A stretch of 64,000 bases of DNA from Rathayibacter iranicus NCPPB 2253 = VKM Ac-1602 (GCF_003149025.1 NZ_QGDV01000003.1:248001-312000), one strand, 5' to 3'; positions 37,673-47,008 are shown, counted from the stretch's first letter. The notes: generated by a model not told the origin, from the sequence alone. Program-made: numbers and translations.

Positions 37673-39235
37673 ATGACAACGACGTCAGCGACGTCGACGC
37701 GCGGTGGAGCGCGCGTCTACGTCCAGCGATTCGGCACCTTCCTCTCGGGGATGGTTATGCCCAACATCGCGGCCTTCATCGCCTGGGGCTTCATCACGGC
37801 CCTCTTCATCCAGACCGGATGGCTCCCGCTCCTCGGCGTCGACGCCACCTGGGTCCAGCAGCTCGGCGGGTGGAGCACCAACCCCGACGTCATCAACGTC
37901 GGACTCGTCAGCCCGATGATCACCTACCTCCTCCCGCTTCTCATCGCGAACACCGGTGGCCGCATGGTCTACGGCGCACGCGGAGGAGTGGTCGGCACTA
38001 TTGCGACCATGGGCGTCATTGTCGGTGCCGGCATCCCGATGTTCATCGGCGCCATGATCATGGGCCCGCTCTCGGCATGGCTGATGAAGAAGATCGACGC
38101 GCTTTGGGACGGCAAGATCAAGCCCGGCTTCGAGATGCTGGTCAACAACTTCTCGGCCGGAATCCTCGGTCTGGTTCTCGCGGTCCTCGCCTTCCTTGGC
38201 GTCGCGCCAATCATCGCCGCCTTCTCCGGCGCGCTCGGAGTCGGCGTGGAATGGCTGGTCAACGCCGGTCTGCTCCCGCTGACCTCGATCTTTATCGAGC
38301 CGGCGAAGATCCTGTTCCTCAACAACGCGATCAACCATGGCGTGCTCACCCCGCTGGGCGTGCAGCAGGCGGAGGAGACGGGCAAGTCCTTCCTCTTCCT
38401 CCTCGAGGCCAACCCCGGCCCCGGCATGGGCGTTCTGCTCGCGTTCTCGATCTTCGGCGTCGGCGCCGCCCGCGCCTCCGCTCCTGGTGCGGCGATCATC
38501 CACTTCATCGGCGGTATCCACGAGATCTACTTCCCGTATGTGCTGATGAAGCCGGCCCTGCTCGCCGCCGTCATCCTCGGCGGCATGACCGGAGTCGCGA
38601 CCAACGTCGCCTTCAACTCCGGCCTGCGCGCCCCCGCTTCGCCCGGCTCGATCATCGCGGTGCTGCTGCAGACCGCGAATGACAGCTTCCTCGGCGTGAT
38701 CCTCTCGGTGATCCTCGCGACCGCTGTGTCGTTCCTCGTCGCCTCGGTGATCCTGCGCGCAAGTCGCAAGCGCGACCTCGCCGCTGCGGAGGAAAACGAC
38801 GACAAGCTCGCCGCCGCCGTCTCCGCAAACGAGGCCAACAAGGGCAAAGAGAGCGCCGTCGGCTCGCTGATCAATGCCCGCGGCGCTAACGCCCCGCAGG
38901 ACTCCTCGGGCGCTTCGACCGCGGGGGCCACGGCCACCGCGACCCAGGTCCGCTCCATCGTCTTCGCCTGCGACGCCGGTATGGGATCGTCCGCTATGGG
39001 CGCCTCGGTACTGCGCAACAAGATGAAAAAGGCGGGCTATGAGGACGTCACGGTCACCAACAAAGCGATCGCCGCTCTCGAGGACGACGTGGACCTGGTC
39101 ATCACCCAGGCCGAGCTCACGGAGCGCGCCCGCCAGCGCACCCCGGGCGCTATCCACGTCTCCGTCGACAACTTCATGAACAGTCCGAAGTACGACGAGG
39201 TCGTCTCGCTGGTCGCGGAGCAGCACGGCAAGTAG
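37673..39235 (+). CDS. mtlA: PTS mannitol transporter EIICB
   Basis: The 520-residue protein has an IIC domain (residues 20-370) with the GGIHEIYFPY substrate motif and many helices, then a linker and an IIB domain with Cys433 in FACDAGMGSSAMGASVL. EIIA is separate (mtlF). It imports mannitol as mannitol-1-phosphate. The 127-base gap before it is C-rich with repeated CACTACCC. Confidence 0.95.
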   Translation: MTTTSATSTRGGARVYVQRFGTFLSGMVMPNIAAFIAWGFITALFIQTGWLPLLGVDATWVQQLGGWSTNPDVINVGLVSPMITYLLPLLIANTGGRMVYGARGGVVGTIATMGVIVGAGIPMFIGAMIMGPLSAWLMKKIDALWDGKIKPGFEMLVNNFSAGILGLVLAVLAFLGVAPIIAAFSGALGVGVEWLVNAGLLPLTSIFIEPAKILFLNNAINHGVLTPLGVQQAEETGKSFLFLLEANPGPGMGVLLAFSIFGVGAARASAPGAAIIHFIGGIHEIYFPYVLMKPALLAAVILGGMTGVATNVAFNSGLRAPASPGSIIAVLLQTANDSFLGVILSVILATAVSFLVASVILRASRKRDLAAAEENDDKLAAAVSANEANKGKESAVGSLINARGANAPQDSSGASTAGATATATQVRSIVFACDAGMGSSAMGASVLRNKMKKAGYEDVTVTNKAIAALEDDVDLVITQAELTERARQRTPGAIHVSVDNFMNSPKYDEVVSLVAEQHGK

Positions 39236-39252
39236 TACGCCACCTCGGAGAA

Positions 39253-39308
39253 GGGAACCCGTAGGGTGCGACAGAGCGGACACGCTCCGCTCGCCCCCGC
39301 GGGTTCCC
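39253..39308 (+). promoter_or_regulatory. Structured gap between mtlA and mtlF
   Basis: GGGAACCCG (39253-39261) pairs with CGGGTTCCC (39300-39308) enclosing a second hairpin AGCGGA/TCCGCT (39275-39291). It may stop some transcripts after mtlA or set the mtlA:mtlF ratio. Confidence 0.5.
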
Positions 39309-39342
39309 TCATTGTCAGCACCTTTACGGAAGGACGCACGCC

Positions 39343-39777
39343 ATGAGCGAAGTGCTCACCATCGGACAAATCAACGCCTCCGGCACCGCCACGACGAAGG
39401 AGGCCGCCATGAAGGAGGCCGCCGACATGCTGGTGGGAGTCGGCGCAGTCACCACCGCCTACTACGACGCCATGCTCGCCCGCGAGGCGACCGTCTCGAC
39501 GTACATGGGCAACCTCCTCGCCATTCCGCACGGCACGAACGACGCGAAGGACGAAATTCGCTCGTCCGCCCTTTCTTTTGTCCGCTACGCGCAGCCCATC
39601 GACTGGAATGGCAACGAGGTGCGCTTCGTCGTCGGTATCGCTGGCGTCAATAACGAGCACCTCGAAATCCTCTCGAAGATCGCCATCATTTTCTCGGAGG
39701 AGGACGACGTGCAGAAGCTCCTCGACGCTCCCGACGCGCAGGCGCTCTACAGCCTGCTGGGTGAGGTCAACTCCTGA
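39343..39777 (+). CDS. mtlF: PTS mannitol EIIA component
   Basis: The 144-residue protein carries phospho-His63 in [10 protein letters not shown] and the [17 protein letters not shown] stretch of fructose/mannitol IIA. It passes phosphate from HPr to the IIB part of MtlA. Its stop overlaps mtlD by one base. Confidence 0.95.
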   Translation: MSEVLTIGQINASGTATTKEAAMKEAADMLVGVGAVTTAYYDAMLAREATVSTYMGNLLAIPHGTNDAKDEIRSSALSFVRYAQPIDWNGNEVRFVVGIAGVNNEHLEILSKIAIIFSEEDDVQKLLDAPDAQALYSLLGEVNS

Positions 39778-40916
39778 TGCCCACAGCCGTCCACTTTGGC
39801 GCCGGCAACATCGGCCGCGGCTTCGTCGGCCTGATCCTGCACGGTGCCGGATATGAAATCGTCTTCGCCGATGTCAATGCGGACCTGATTAGCCAACTTG
39901 CCGCCGCCGACAGGTATGAGGTGCACGAGGTGGGGGAGGAGCCGACGACCCACCTCGTTGATCGCTTCCGCGCGATCGACTCCTCCGCCGACGAGGAGGC
40001 GCTCGTGCGCGAGATCGCCGCGGCCGACATCGTGACGACAGCCGTCGGGCCGAACATCCTCCGCTTCGTCGCGCCGGTGATCGCCAAGGGCCTCGCCGCC
40101 CGCGCGGAGTCGGCACCGCGACTGGCGGTCATGGCCTGCGAGAACGCGATCAACGCCACCCGCCTGCTCCAGACCGAGGTCGCCGCGAACCTGGGCGCGG
40201 ACGAGTGGGAGCGTCTGCGCTCGCGCGCTGTCTTCGCCGACACGGCGGTGGACCGCATCGTGCCCAACCAGGCGCCGGGCCAGGGCTTGGACGTCACCGT
40301 CGAGACATTCTTCGAGTGGGTCATCGACCGCACCCCTTTCGCGGGGAGTGAGCCGGAGCTCCCGGGCGCGACCTACGTGGACGACCTGGAGCCGTTCATC
40401 GAGCGCAAGCTCTTTACGGTGAACACGGGCCACGCGACGGCGGCCTACGTCGGCTTCGCGGCGGGAGCGCACAAGCTCTCGGACGCGCTCGCGCTGCCCG
40501 AGGTGCGCGACGCGGTGCAGGCCGCGCTCGAGGACACGAAGGCACTCATCGTCGCGAAGCACGGTTTCAGCGATGCGGAGCAGCAGGCGTACCTCGAGAA
40601 GACGCTGAAGCGCTTCGCCAACCCGTACCTGACGGACACGGTCGACCGGGTGGGCCGCCAGCCGCTGCGCAAGCTCTCGCGGCACGAGCGCTTCATCGGG
40701 CCGGCGGCCGAACTCGCGGAGCGCGGGCTGGTCCCCGAAGGGCTGCTCGCGGCCATTGGCGCTGCGCTTCGCTTTGACGTGCCGGAGGATCCGCAGAGCG
40801 TTGAGTTGAAGCAGAAGCTGGCGGCGCTCTCGCCGGAGGAGTTCGTCGCCGACGTCACAGGCCTTGCTGCCGGGCACCCGCTCTTCCCCCACCTCGTGGC
40901 GGTCGTGCGGGGCTAA
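39777..40916 (+). CDS. mtlD: Mannitol-1-phosphate 5-dehydrogenase
   Basis: The 379-residue enzyme has the NAD-binding [14 protein letters not shown] at its N terminus, [12 protein letters not shown] and the catalytic region [15 protein letters not shown]. It oxidises mannitol-1-phosphate to fructose-6-phosphate. It is the last gene of the PTS operon and is followed by a terminator. Confidence 0.95.
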   Translation: MPTAVHFGAGNIGRGFVGLILHGAGYEIVFADVNADLISQLAAADRYEVHEVGEEPTTHLVDRFRAIDSSADEEALVREIAAADIVTTAVGPNILRFVAPVIAKGLAARAESAPRLAVMACENAINATRLLQTEVAANLGADEWERLRSRAVFADTAVDRIVPNQAPGQGLDVTVETFFEWVIDRTPFAGSEPELPGATYVDDLEPFIERKLFTVNTGHATAAYVGFAAGAHKLSDALALPEVRDAVQAALEDTKALIVAKHGFSDAEQQAYLEKTLKRFANPYLTDTVDRVGRQPLRKLSRHERFIGPAAELAERGLVPEGLLAAIGAALRFDVPEDPQSVELKQKLAALSPEEFVADVTGLAAGHPLFPHLVAVVRG

Positions 40917-40932
40917 CCCCGCTGCGACGGGC

Positions 40933-40965
40933 GCAGGAGGTCCCGCCTCGGCCGGGATCTCCTGC
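40933..40965 (+). terminator. Terminator of the mannitol operon
   Basis: GCAGGAGGTCCC at 40933-40944 pairs with GGGATCTCCTGC at 40954-40965 (one G-T pair), followed by GTTC. It lies 17 bases after the mtlD stop. Confidence 0.75.
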
Positions 40966-41264
40966 GTTCACGGGCATGACGCGCGGTGCGAACTGGCTGT
41001 CCTCCCCATCGAGGTCGAGGCGCACCTTTCTTTCTCGTCCGCCGAGGAATTGGTAAGGACGATCTCGAGCTTTTCGTTCACGCTCTAGCCGAAGAAGAGT
41101 GGTCCATCTCGGCGCAGTCGTGGTGCCCAGCACAGACGCGGCGGCCAGTCGCTCCGCGGAGGTGGGGACTGTCCGCCAGGCTCAACCTGACGAGGATCGT
41201 CTGCCGCGAACAACACACCTCACGCAGAGCGGATAGTCACGCCTCAACTATCGCGCCATCTTGG
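40966..41264 (+). other. Spacer between the mannitol operon and the biosynthetic cluster
   Basis: This 299-base stretch has no supported gene; a plus frame and minus frames are open but lack start signals or family features. It marks the left edge of the cluster. Confidence 0.4.
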
Positions 41265-41293
41265 TTGGCCGTCGCGGAGAGGGTAGCTAAAAT
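41265..41293 (+). promoter_or_regulatory. Promoter of the PPTase gene, leaderless
   Basis: TTGGCC at 41265-41270, a 17-base spacer and TAAAAT at 41288-41293 are followed after 6 bases by the ATG of the PPTase gene, so transcription should start at or next to the start codon. Confidence 0.65.
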
Positions 41294-41299
41294 CTCACG

Positions 41300-41986
41300 A
41301 TGCCTGCCCATTTTGCTCCACTCTTCGACGGCGAGGTCCGGGTGTGGCAGCAGGCCGTCCGCGGAGCATCAGCCGAGGACCGGGCCCTGCTGGACAGGGT
41401 CGAGACCGAGCGCGCGGCTCGCTACCTACGAGCGTCGGATCGCGATCGATTTGTGACTGCCGCGGTGACGCTCCGTCGTGCTGTTGCGGCCGTCACGGGG
41501 TTCGCAGCGGCGGAAGTCGTCGTGGACCGGACCTGCGTGGGGTGCGGGCGACCGCATGGCAAGACGACGTTGAAGACGTTGGGGATCGAGGCATCGCTGT
41601 CGCATGCCGGCGAGGTGGTCGCTGTCGCGCTGACCACGATCGGCCCCGTCGGGGTCGATGTCGAGCGGGTGGCGGAGATCGATTTCGCTCGTCTGGACGA
41701 GCAGATCACGGCGCCGGGCGAGTTGGCGTCGGCTTCGCGGCTTGAGGTCTTTCAGCGCTGGACGCGCAAGGAGGCCGTGTTGAAGGCGGTTGGCACCGGT
41801 ATGGACACCGCCATGGCAGAGGTTCGGCTCGGCCTGGCGGAAGGCGGGCACACTGTACTCGCTTGCCCTGGCGTGGCCGACGTCGCCTTGCGCGACCTGG
41901 ACGTCGAGGACGGATACGTCGGCGCTGTCGCGGTCGTCGGCCGGGCTGCGCCAATCGTGAGCATTCGACGCGCCAGGCCGACCTGA
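41300..41986 (+). CDS. Sfp-type 4'-phosphopantetheinyl transferase
   Basis: The 228-residue enzyme contains the three Sfp motifs: EASLSHAGEVVAVAL (98-112), PVGVDVERVAEIDF with metal ligands Asp120 and Glu122, and FQRWTRKEAVLKAVGTG with Glu158. It converts apo carrier proteins to holo forms using CoA. In this cluster the targets would be the PCP (Ser544) of the A-PCP protein and the ACP (Ser946) of the PKS. A Cys-rich CVGCGRPHG loop precedes the motifs. Confidence 0.88.
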   Translation: MPAHFAPLFDGEVRVWQQAVRGASAEDRALLDRVETERAARYLRASDRDRFVTAAVTLRRAVAAVTGFAAAEVVVDRTCVGCGRPHGKTTLKTLGIEASLSHAGEVVAVALTTIGPVGVDVERVAEIDFARLDEQITAPGELASASRLEVFQRWTRKEAVLKAVGTGMDTAMAEVRLGLAEGGHTVLACPGVADVALRDLDVEDGYVGAVAVVGRAAPIVSIRRARPT

Positions 41987-42125
41987 GATAGATTCCGTTG
42001 TGCTACGGTGACACTCGCTCACCTCGACGTTCTGTCGGGGCTGCACTGAAACCGATGGCTTCAGGGGTCAAACCGGATCCGCTCGCCTAGCAGTGACTCA
42101 CTCCCATAATCTTTGAGGTCTCACC

Positions 42126-42233
42126 GTGGCTAATCATCCAGCGTCTTCTACCTGCGCGCGCCAACCGAATGCTGATCCGCTCTTCGCGGCTCGGACCGCT
42201 TTCGCGGCGGTCTCGAACGGCGTCGCAGCATGA
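42126..42233 (+). CDS. Candidate 35-residue upstream ORF coupled to homoserine dehydrogenase
   Basis: A GTG at 42126 preceded by TTTGAGG gives MANHPASSTCARQPNADPLF, then an Ala-rich end NGVAA, stopping at TGA 42231-42233. The stop overlaps the hom ATG (ATGA at 42230-42233). Hom has no ribosome site of its own, so translation through this ORF could set hom expression. A CATAAT box at 42105-42110 may be the -10. The peptide itself is not recognised and no run of regulatory codons (Thr/Met) stands out. Confidence 0.4.
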   Translation: MANHPASSTCARQPNADPLFAARTAFAAVSNGVAA

Positions 42234-43579
42234 GCGGACTATATGCACGACCCGCCAGGGATAACGATCGTCCACTACGTGTTGCGCTGCTCGGCGCTGG
42301 CGCGGTTGGCAGCCAGGTCGCCCGCTTGCTGCTCGAGCACCGTGACGAACTCGGAGACCGGGTCGGCGTAGACGTTGAACTGGTCGGTGTCGGCGTACGC
42401 ACTTCGGACCCGTGCAAGTATCCCGACATCCCGTCGGTACTGCTCACGTCCGACTTCGAGCAATTGATCGTCGGCGCCGACCTCGTGATCGAGGTGATCG
42501 GCGGCATCGACCCGGCGAAGCGTTTGATTGAATTGGCGCTCAGCTCCGGATCAGACGTGATCACGGCGAACAAGGCTCTGCTTGCCGCCTACGGCGCGGA
42601 ACTTTTTGCCCAAGCCGAGCGGTTCGGAGCTGAGATTCACTATGAGGCTGCCGTGGCCACAGCGATTCCCATTGTGCGCCCGCTGAGCCAATCCCTCGCG
42701 GGGGACCGGGTCACCCGAGTGCTCGGGATCGTCAACGGCACGACCAATTTCATCCTCGATCGGATGGACGCTCACGGCGAGAGCTTCGCCGAGGCTCTTG
42801 CGACGGCAACGGCCGCCGGCTACGCCGAAACAGATCCGACCGCCGACATTGAGGGTCTGGACGCCGCGAACAAGGCAGCGATTCTCGCCCGGCTTGCCTT
42901 TCACCAGGATGTGCCGCTCGAGTCGGTGTACCGGGAAGGGATCACGCGGATCACTCGGGAGCAAATCGACTCGGCACGACTGAACGGCCTGGTGATCAAA
43001 CTTCTGACCATCTGCGAACAAATCTTCGGTCCGGGCGGAGAACCAGTCGGGATCAGTTCGCGCGTCTACCCGGCGCTGATCAGTCGTGACCATCCGCTCG
43101 CGACCGTCCGCGGCGCCTACAACGCGGTGTTTGTCGAGGCAGAAGCCGCGGGAGACCTGATGTTCTACGGTGCCGGCGCGGGCGGCGCCGAGACGGCGTC
43201 GGCGATTCTCGGTGACCTTGTCTCTGCGGCGCGTCGGCACGTCGCGGGTGGCCCCGGAATGACGCCGGTCGTTGTCGGCTCCCTTCCCATGGTGCCGATG
43301 GGGGATGTTTTCACGCGATATCAGGTTGCTCTCACCGTCGTCGATCGCCCCGGTGTGCTGGCGAGAATCGCGGCAGTGTTCGCGGACAATGACGTCTCGG
43401 TGGAGACCCTCACTCAGACCTCACCGCGAGAACGAGGGGCCAGAGCAGATTGCGATCACATTGCGACCCTTCTCATTGGAACCCACTCGGCGCCGGAAGG
43501 CAAGCTCCGAAGTACCGTCGCCGCGCTGGATCGACACGAGTGCGTCCGTGCGGTGACGTCGATACTTCGCGTCGAATGA
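42230..43579 (+). CDS. hom: Homoserine dehydrogenase (cluster copy)
   Basis: This 449-residue enzyme has the NAD(P)-binding VALLGAGAVGSQVARLL, TANKALLAAYG, the substrate site VNGTTNFILDRM and AETDPTADIEGLDAANKAAILA, and a C-terminal ACT domain (residues about 365-449, YQVALTVVDRPGVLARIAAVF). It reduces aspartate semialdehyde to homoserine and is full length, so probably active and possibly threonine-sensitive. Actinobacteria normally keep hom next to thrC-thrB, which are not here; this looks like a second copy feeding the cluster. Confidence 0.88.
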   Translation: MSGLYARPARDNDRPLRVALLGAGAVGSQVARLLLEHRDELGDRVGVDVELVGVGVRTSDPCKYPDIPSVLLTSDFEQLIVGADLVIEVIGGIDPAKRLIELALSSGSDVITANKALLAAYGAELFAQAERFGAEIHYEAAVATAIPIVRPLSQSLAGDRVTRVLGIVNGTTNFILDRMDAHGESFAEALATATAAGYAETDPTADIEGLDAANKAAILARLAFHQDVPLESVYREGITRITREQIDSARLNGLVIKLLTICEQIFGPGGEPVGISSRVYPALISRDHPLATVRGAYNAVFVEAEAAGDLMFYGAGAGGAETASAILGDLVSAARRHVAGGPGMTPVVVGSLPMVPMGDVFTRYQVALTVVDRPGVLARIAAVFADNDVSVETLTQTSPRERGARADCDHIATLLIGTHSAPEGKLRSTVAALDRHECVRAVTSILRVE

Positions 43580-43764
43580 CGTTGAACAATCTAAGTGTGA
43601 ATTGCATTCACCCTTCTCTGGAGCACTCGCGTCTGTGGGGTGTCGTACCGGAGTGTAGCGGCAACGCGGGCGAGCCTCCGATACCCGCCAGCGACATTTC
43701 GGCTGCGGCCTTGCGTCTCGCGGGAAATATTTACTTCGTCACAACTTGCGTGTCCCTCGGCAAT

Positions 43765-43770
43765 TAAGAT
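43765..43770 (+). promoter_or_regulatory. Candidate -10 box for the flavin reductase gene
   Basis: TAAGAT at 43765-43770 lies 34 bases before the start codon, with a GGAGG ribosome site between; the -35 (CAACTT) is poor. The remaining 180 bases after hom show no gene I can support. Confidence 0.3.
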
Positions 43771-43803
43771 GCGGGCACGCTAATTCACAAACATGGAGGT
43801 TTG

Positions 43804-44373
43804 ATGCGAAAATCGCGGGATCAGATCCTTAAGTCAAGCTATAGTGGTTCGGACAATTTTCCGCCAGATCGGTTCAGGCAAGTATTCAGAAGCCACGCTG
43901 CCGGCGTCTGTCTCGTAACGGCGGAATCAGGCGGACGGCTGGCCGCTCTGACGGTAACAAGCGTTTCGTCGGTGAGCGCGGAGCCGCCGGTTTTTGCGTT
44001 CTCGCTGTCGGCGCTCTCTTCGGCGGCGGTGCACGTGGCGCGGGCCGACAGTGTTGTCGTTCATATGTTGGATGAGCGCAGCATCGATTTGGCGCTTCTC
44101 GGGGCGAGAAGCGGAGTCGATCGCTTCGCGAATACCGACGGCTGGCGTCGGCTGCCGACCGGAGAGCCCGTCTTCTGCGGTGCGCGGACGTGGCTTCGAG
44201 GGCAGGTCTTCGAGCGAATCATCATCGGGGAGTCCACCATAATTATTGCAGGTGCAGTCGAGAGTAGCTTAGACGACGATTCAGAGCACGAGGAAGAAGC
44301 CCGCCCGTTGCCACTCGTCTACTACGACCGGGCCTGGCACTCGGTGGGTGATCACTCGCGGATTAACAACTAA
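43804..44373 (+). CDS. Flavin reductase-domain protein (FMN-dependent, two-component type)
   Basis: The 189-residue protein has the flavin-reductase-like split-barrel pattern: FRQVFRSHAAGVCLVTAESG, LAALTVTSVSSVSAEPPVFAFSL, SSAAVHVARADSVVVHML, FCGARTWLRGQVFE and ending LPLVYYDRAWHSVG. Such proteins use NAD(P)H to make free reduced FMN for a partner. The partner here is plausibly the luciferase-like monooxygenase at 50017. The start is uncertain (TTG 43801 or ATG 43804). Confidence 0.75.
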   Translation: MRKSRDQILKSSYSGSDNFPPDRFRQVFRSHAAGVCLVTAESGGRLAALTVTSVSSVSAEPPVFAFSLSALSSAAVHVARADSVVVHMLDERSIDLALLGARSGVDRFANTDGWRRLPTGEPVFCGARTWLRGQVFERIIIGESTIIIAGAVESSLDDDSEHEEEARPLPLVYYDRAWHSVGDHSRINN

Positions 44374-44391
44374 ATTTCGGCTTGCGTTACT

Positions 44392-44441
44392 TCACCCCCA
44401 TCTTCACACATCCTGCACTCGCCGTGCCGTCGCGGGGGTGA
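44392..44441 (+). terminator. Weak hairpin downstream of the flavin reductase gene
   Basis: TCACCCCC at 44392-44399 pairs with GGGGGTGA at 44434-44441 around a 34-base loop. It could separate the reductase from the main operon that starts at 44521. Confidence 0.35.
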
Positions 44442-44520
44442 GTTAGTCACGTCCGCACATATACGACGAACGCCAATACTTCATTGAATTCAAGAACATC
44501 AAACTGACAGGAATAGTTCT

Positions 44521-45153
44521 TTGGCACTTAGCATGTGGGTCACCTGTTTCATGGCATCGTGGATATTTTCACTCTCGCCCGGGTCAGGCTCCGTATTCTC
44601 AATGACGAATGGATTGAACTACGGCTTCCGCCGCGGATACTTCGGCGCCATCGGCCTCGTTATAGGCCTCTGGGCGGTATTCCTGGTCGTTGTCGTCGGC
44701 CTGGGAGCCATCATCCAAGCATCTCCATTGGCCTTCAATGTTCTGAAATGGGCCGGCGTAGGATACCTGTTCTATCTCGGGCTCACGCAGTGGTTTTCCA
44801 AGGCGACGCCCATCTCGGTCTCTCGAACCGAAGGATCGATGGCGAGCATTGGCGGATTGATCGGAAAGGGCATCGCCCTGAACGCCATCAATCCAAAGGG
44901 CTACATCTTCATGTTGGCGATCATCCCGCAGTTCCTCGTCTCCTCGGCCCCGATGCCACCGCAGTACATTGCCGTCGCCCTAACCTTTGCGTTCACTGAT
45001 CTCGTCGTGATGGCCGTCTACACTGGACTCGCGGCGAAGGTGGCCGGGTACCTGAAGACCGAGAAGCAGATCAAGTTCGTCAACCGACTGTTCGGCGCTC
45101 TCTTCATGGTCGCAGCCCTCGTTCTCGCGACCTTCCAGCAGGTCGGGCACTGA
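44521..45153 (+). CDS. LysE/RhtB-family exporter
   Basis: The 210-residue membrane protein has six hydrophobic segments and the family start SWIFSLSPGSGSVFSMTNGL, plus AINPKGYIFMLAIIPQF. RhtB relatives export homoserine, homoserine lactone and threonine. In this cluster it may export the product or excess homoserine. The start is TTG 44521, chosen because MALSMWVTCFMASW aligns with family N termini. The gap to the A-PCP gene is 4 bases. Confidence 0.82.
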   Translation: MALSMWVTCFMASWIFSLSPGSGSVFSMTNGLNYGFRRGYFGAIGLVIGLWAVFLVVVVGLGAIIQASPLAFNVLKWAGVGYLFYLGLTQWFSKATPISVSRTEGSMASIGGLIGKGIALNAINPKGYIFMLAIIPQFLVSSAPMPPQYIAVALTFAFTDLVVMAVYTGLAAKVAGYLKTEKQIKFVNRLFGALFMVAALVLATFQQVGH

Positions 45154-45157
45154 CGCG

Positions 45158-47008
45158 ATGATCGACAGGGATGCAAGCGGGGACGCGGAATCGGTCGATA
45201 AACTCATCCAGCGTGCGTGCGCCGAATTCTCCGAGGCGGTGGCGATCGAATCGGGGACGGAGCGCATCACCTACACCGCTCTTCTGGTGCGCGCAGAGGA
45301 GCTGGCAAGCCGGCTGCGAGGATCGGGTCTCAAGCGCGGAGGTATCGTTGCCATCGTCGGGTGCCGGAGCGCAGCGGTGATAGTAGCCGTGTTTGCTGTC
45401 TGGCTAGCGGGTGGCATCGTCCTCCTCATTGACGAGACGCTCCCGGAAACGCGGCGAGAGTTGATGCTCGACAGCGCGGCGGCCAGCTTCGTCGTACAGT
45501 GCGGGGCGACCTCGCGCATTCGAACGCGGGCAGGTGGGGTAGGCGCACCTGCGGCGTGGTCCTCCAACGCTGATCACGCTTACGTCGCGTTCACTTCTGG
45601 ATCGACCGGCGCGCCCAAGGCGATCGTCGGCAGTCATCGGGGGCTTGCGCACTTCTTGAAGTGGCAGGTCGAGGAATTCGCAATCGGAGTAGAAGACCGG
45701 TTCGCGCACTTGACGAACATTTCGTTCGATGTCTGGTTCCGCGACGCCCTCTCGCCACTGCTCGGGGGTGCGACGCTTTGCATTCCCATTGAGACCCATC
45801 TCGGGGCGGACAACGTGCTCGATTTCATTCGGGGTAATGCCATCAGCGGTCTGCATGTCGTGCCGTCGATCGCGGAGATGTGGCTCGCCGCAGCGGATGA
45901 TGTGCAGCAGATCGTTGGCCTCGGTCGTGCGTTCTTCGCGGGTGAGCCACTCGACGGTTCGCTCGTTTCCCGCTGGAACGATGTCTTCCCGGGCTGTCAG
46001 GTCGTCAATCTGTATGGGCCGTCTGAGACAACACTCGCTCAATACCATCTTAGGGTTCCAAGCGCGCCCGCTCCGGGCATTCAATCGGTTGGCCATGCCA
46101 TCCCGGGATCCCGCTCGTTCGTTCTCGATGAGAATCAGGCGGAATGCCCGCCCGGTGTGGTCGGCGAGGTGTATATCAATGCGGCGTGGCCGTCGCACGG
46201 GTATCTGGTCAAAGGACGGATCGTCAGTCCGTTCGTTCGGATAGAGATCGGTGACGATTCTCATCACTGCTACCCGACGGGGGATTTGGGCAGAGTCTTA
46301 CCGGACGGTGCGCTCGAGATCTCGGGGCGACGCGATGACCAGGTGAAGATCGGGGGCGTGCGGATCGAGCTGCAGGAGGTTCGCTCCGTCGTTCGCTCCG
46401 CTCCGCGCGTTCGAGACGCCTTCATCTGCGCCGTGCCCGGCCTGACGGGAAAGATCCTGGCTGGAGTCGTGCAGATGGACGATCCAGACGAATCCGTGTT
46501 ACGTAATCATCTTCGCTCGCATCTGATGGGAATGATGATCCCGGCCATGATCGTCTTCGTGCCCGAGTTGCCCATGCTGTCGAACGGAAAGCTCGATCGT
46601 CAGCGGCTCGCTGACATGGTTTCGGACCGATTGGCGGAGCAGGCGCGGTCGGCCACGGCTAGAAAAACCTCTGAATCTAGACGCACCGTGCCGGAGCGGC
46701 TGGAGGACATCTGGGCCGAATTGGTCGGAACCGATGCGCTCACTGGCGGAAATGCACCCTTGACGTTCTTCGAAGCGGGCGGTACCTCGCTGACGATCGT
46801 CGGACTCCACGCGAAGATCCAACGCGAGTTCGGCATCCAGTTTCCCCTGGTTCGCTTGTTCGAGAAGGTGACACTCCATGCGCAATGCCATCTCATCGAG
46901 CAATTGATGGGGCGAGGTGAAGCGACAGACGCCGGCCGCGACACCGCGGCACCACGTGCCCCTGGTCGGCGACAGCTCGTCGCCGCGCGGCAGGCACGCC
47001 GGATTTAG
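45158..47008 (+). CDS. NRPS A-PCP didomain protein
   Basis: The 616-residue protein has an adenylation domain with A3 FTSGSTGAPK (145-154), A5 NLYGPSETT (284-292), A7 YPTGDLGR (372-379), A8 GRRDDQVKIGGVRIEL and A10 NGKLDR with Lys478. A PCP follows with Ser544 in FFEAGGTSLT. There is no condensation domain, so it is a loading-type module. A hand-derived specificity code is D V R H F A L L A K; I do not recognise it. It is followed 34 bases later by the PKS. The Ala/Arg-rich tail of 40 residues could be a docking segment. Confidence 0.9.
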   Translation: MIDRDASGDAESVDKLIQRACAEFSEAVAIESGTERITYTALLVRAEELASRLRGSGLKRGGIVAIVGCRSAAVIVAVFAVWLAGGIVLLIDETLPETRRELMLDSAAASFVVQCGATSRIRTRAGGVGAPAAWSSNADHAYVAFTSGSTGAPKAIVGSHRGLAHFLKWQVEEFAIGVEDRFAHLTNISFDVWFRDALSPLLGGATLCIPIETHLGADNVLDFIRGNAISGLHVVPSIAEMWLAAADDVQQIVGLGRAFFAGEPLDGSLVSRWNDVFPGCQVVNLYGPSETTLAQYHLRVPSAPAPGIQSVGHAIPGSRSFVLDENQAECPPGVVGEVYINAAWPSHGYLVKGRIVSPFVRIEIGDDSHHCYPTGDLGRVLPDGALEISGRRDDQVKIGGVRIELQEVRSVVRSAPRVRDAFICAVPGLTGKILAGVVQMDDPDESVLRNHLRSHLMGMMIPAMIVFVPELPMLSNGKLDRQRLADMVSDRLAEQARSATARKTSESRRTVPERLEDIWAELVGTDALTGGNAPLTFFEAGGTSLTIVGLHAKIQREFGIQFPLVRLFEKVTLHAQCHLIEQLMGRGEATDAGRDTAAPRAPGRRQLVAARQARRI

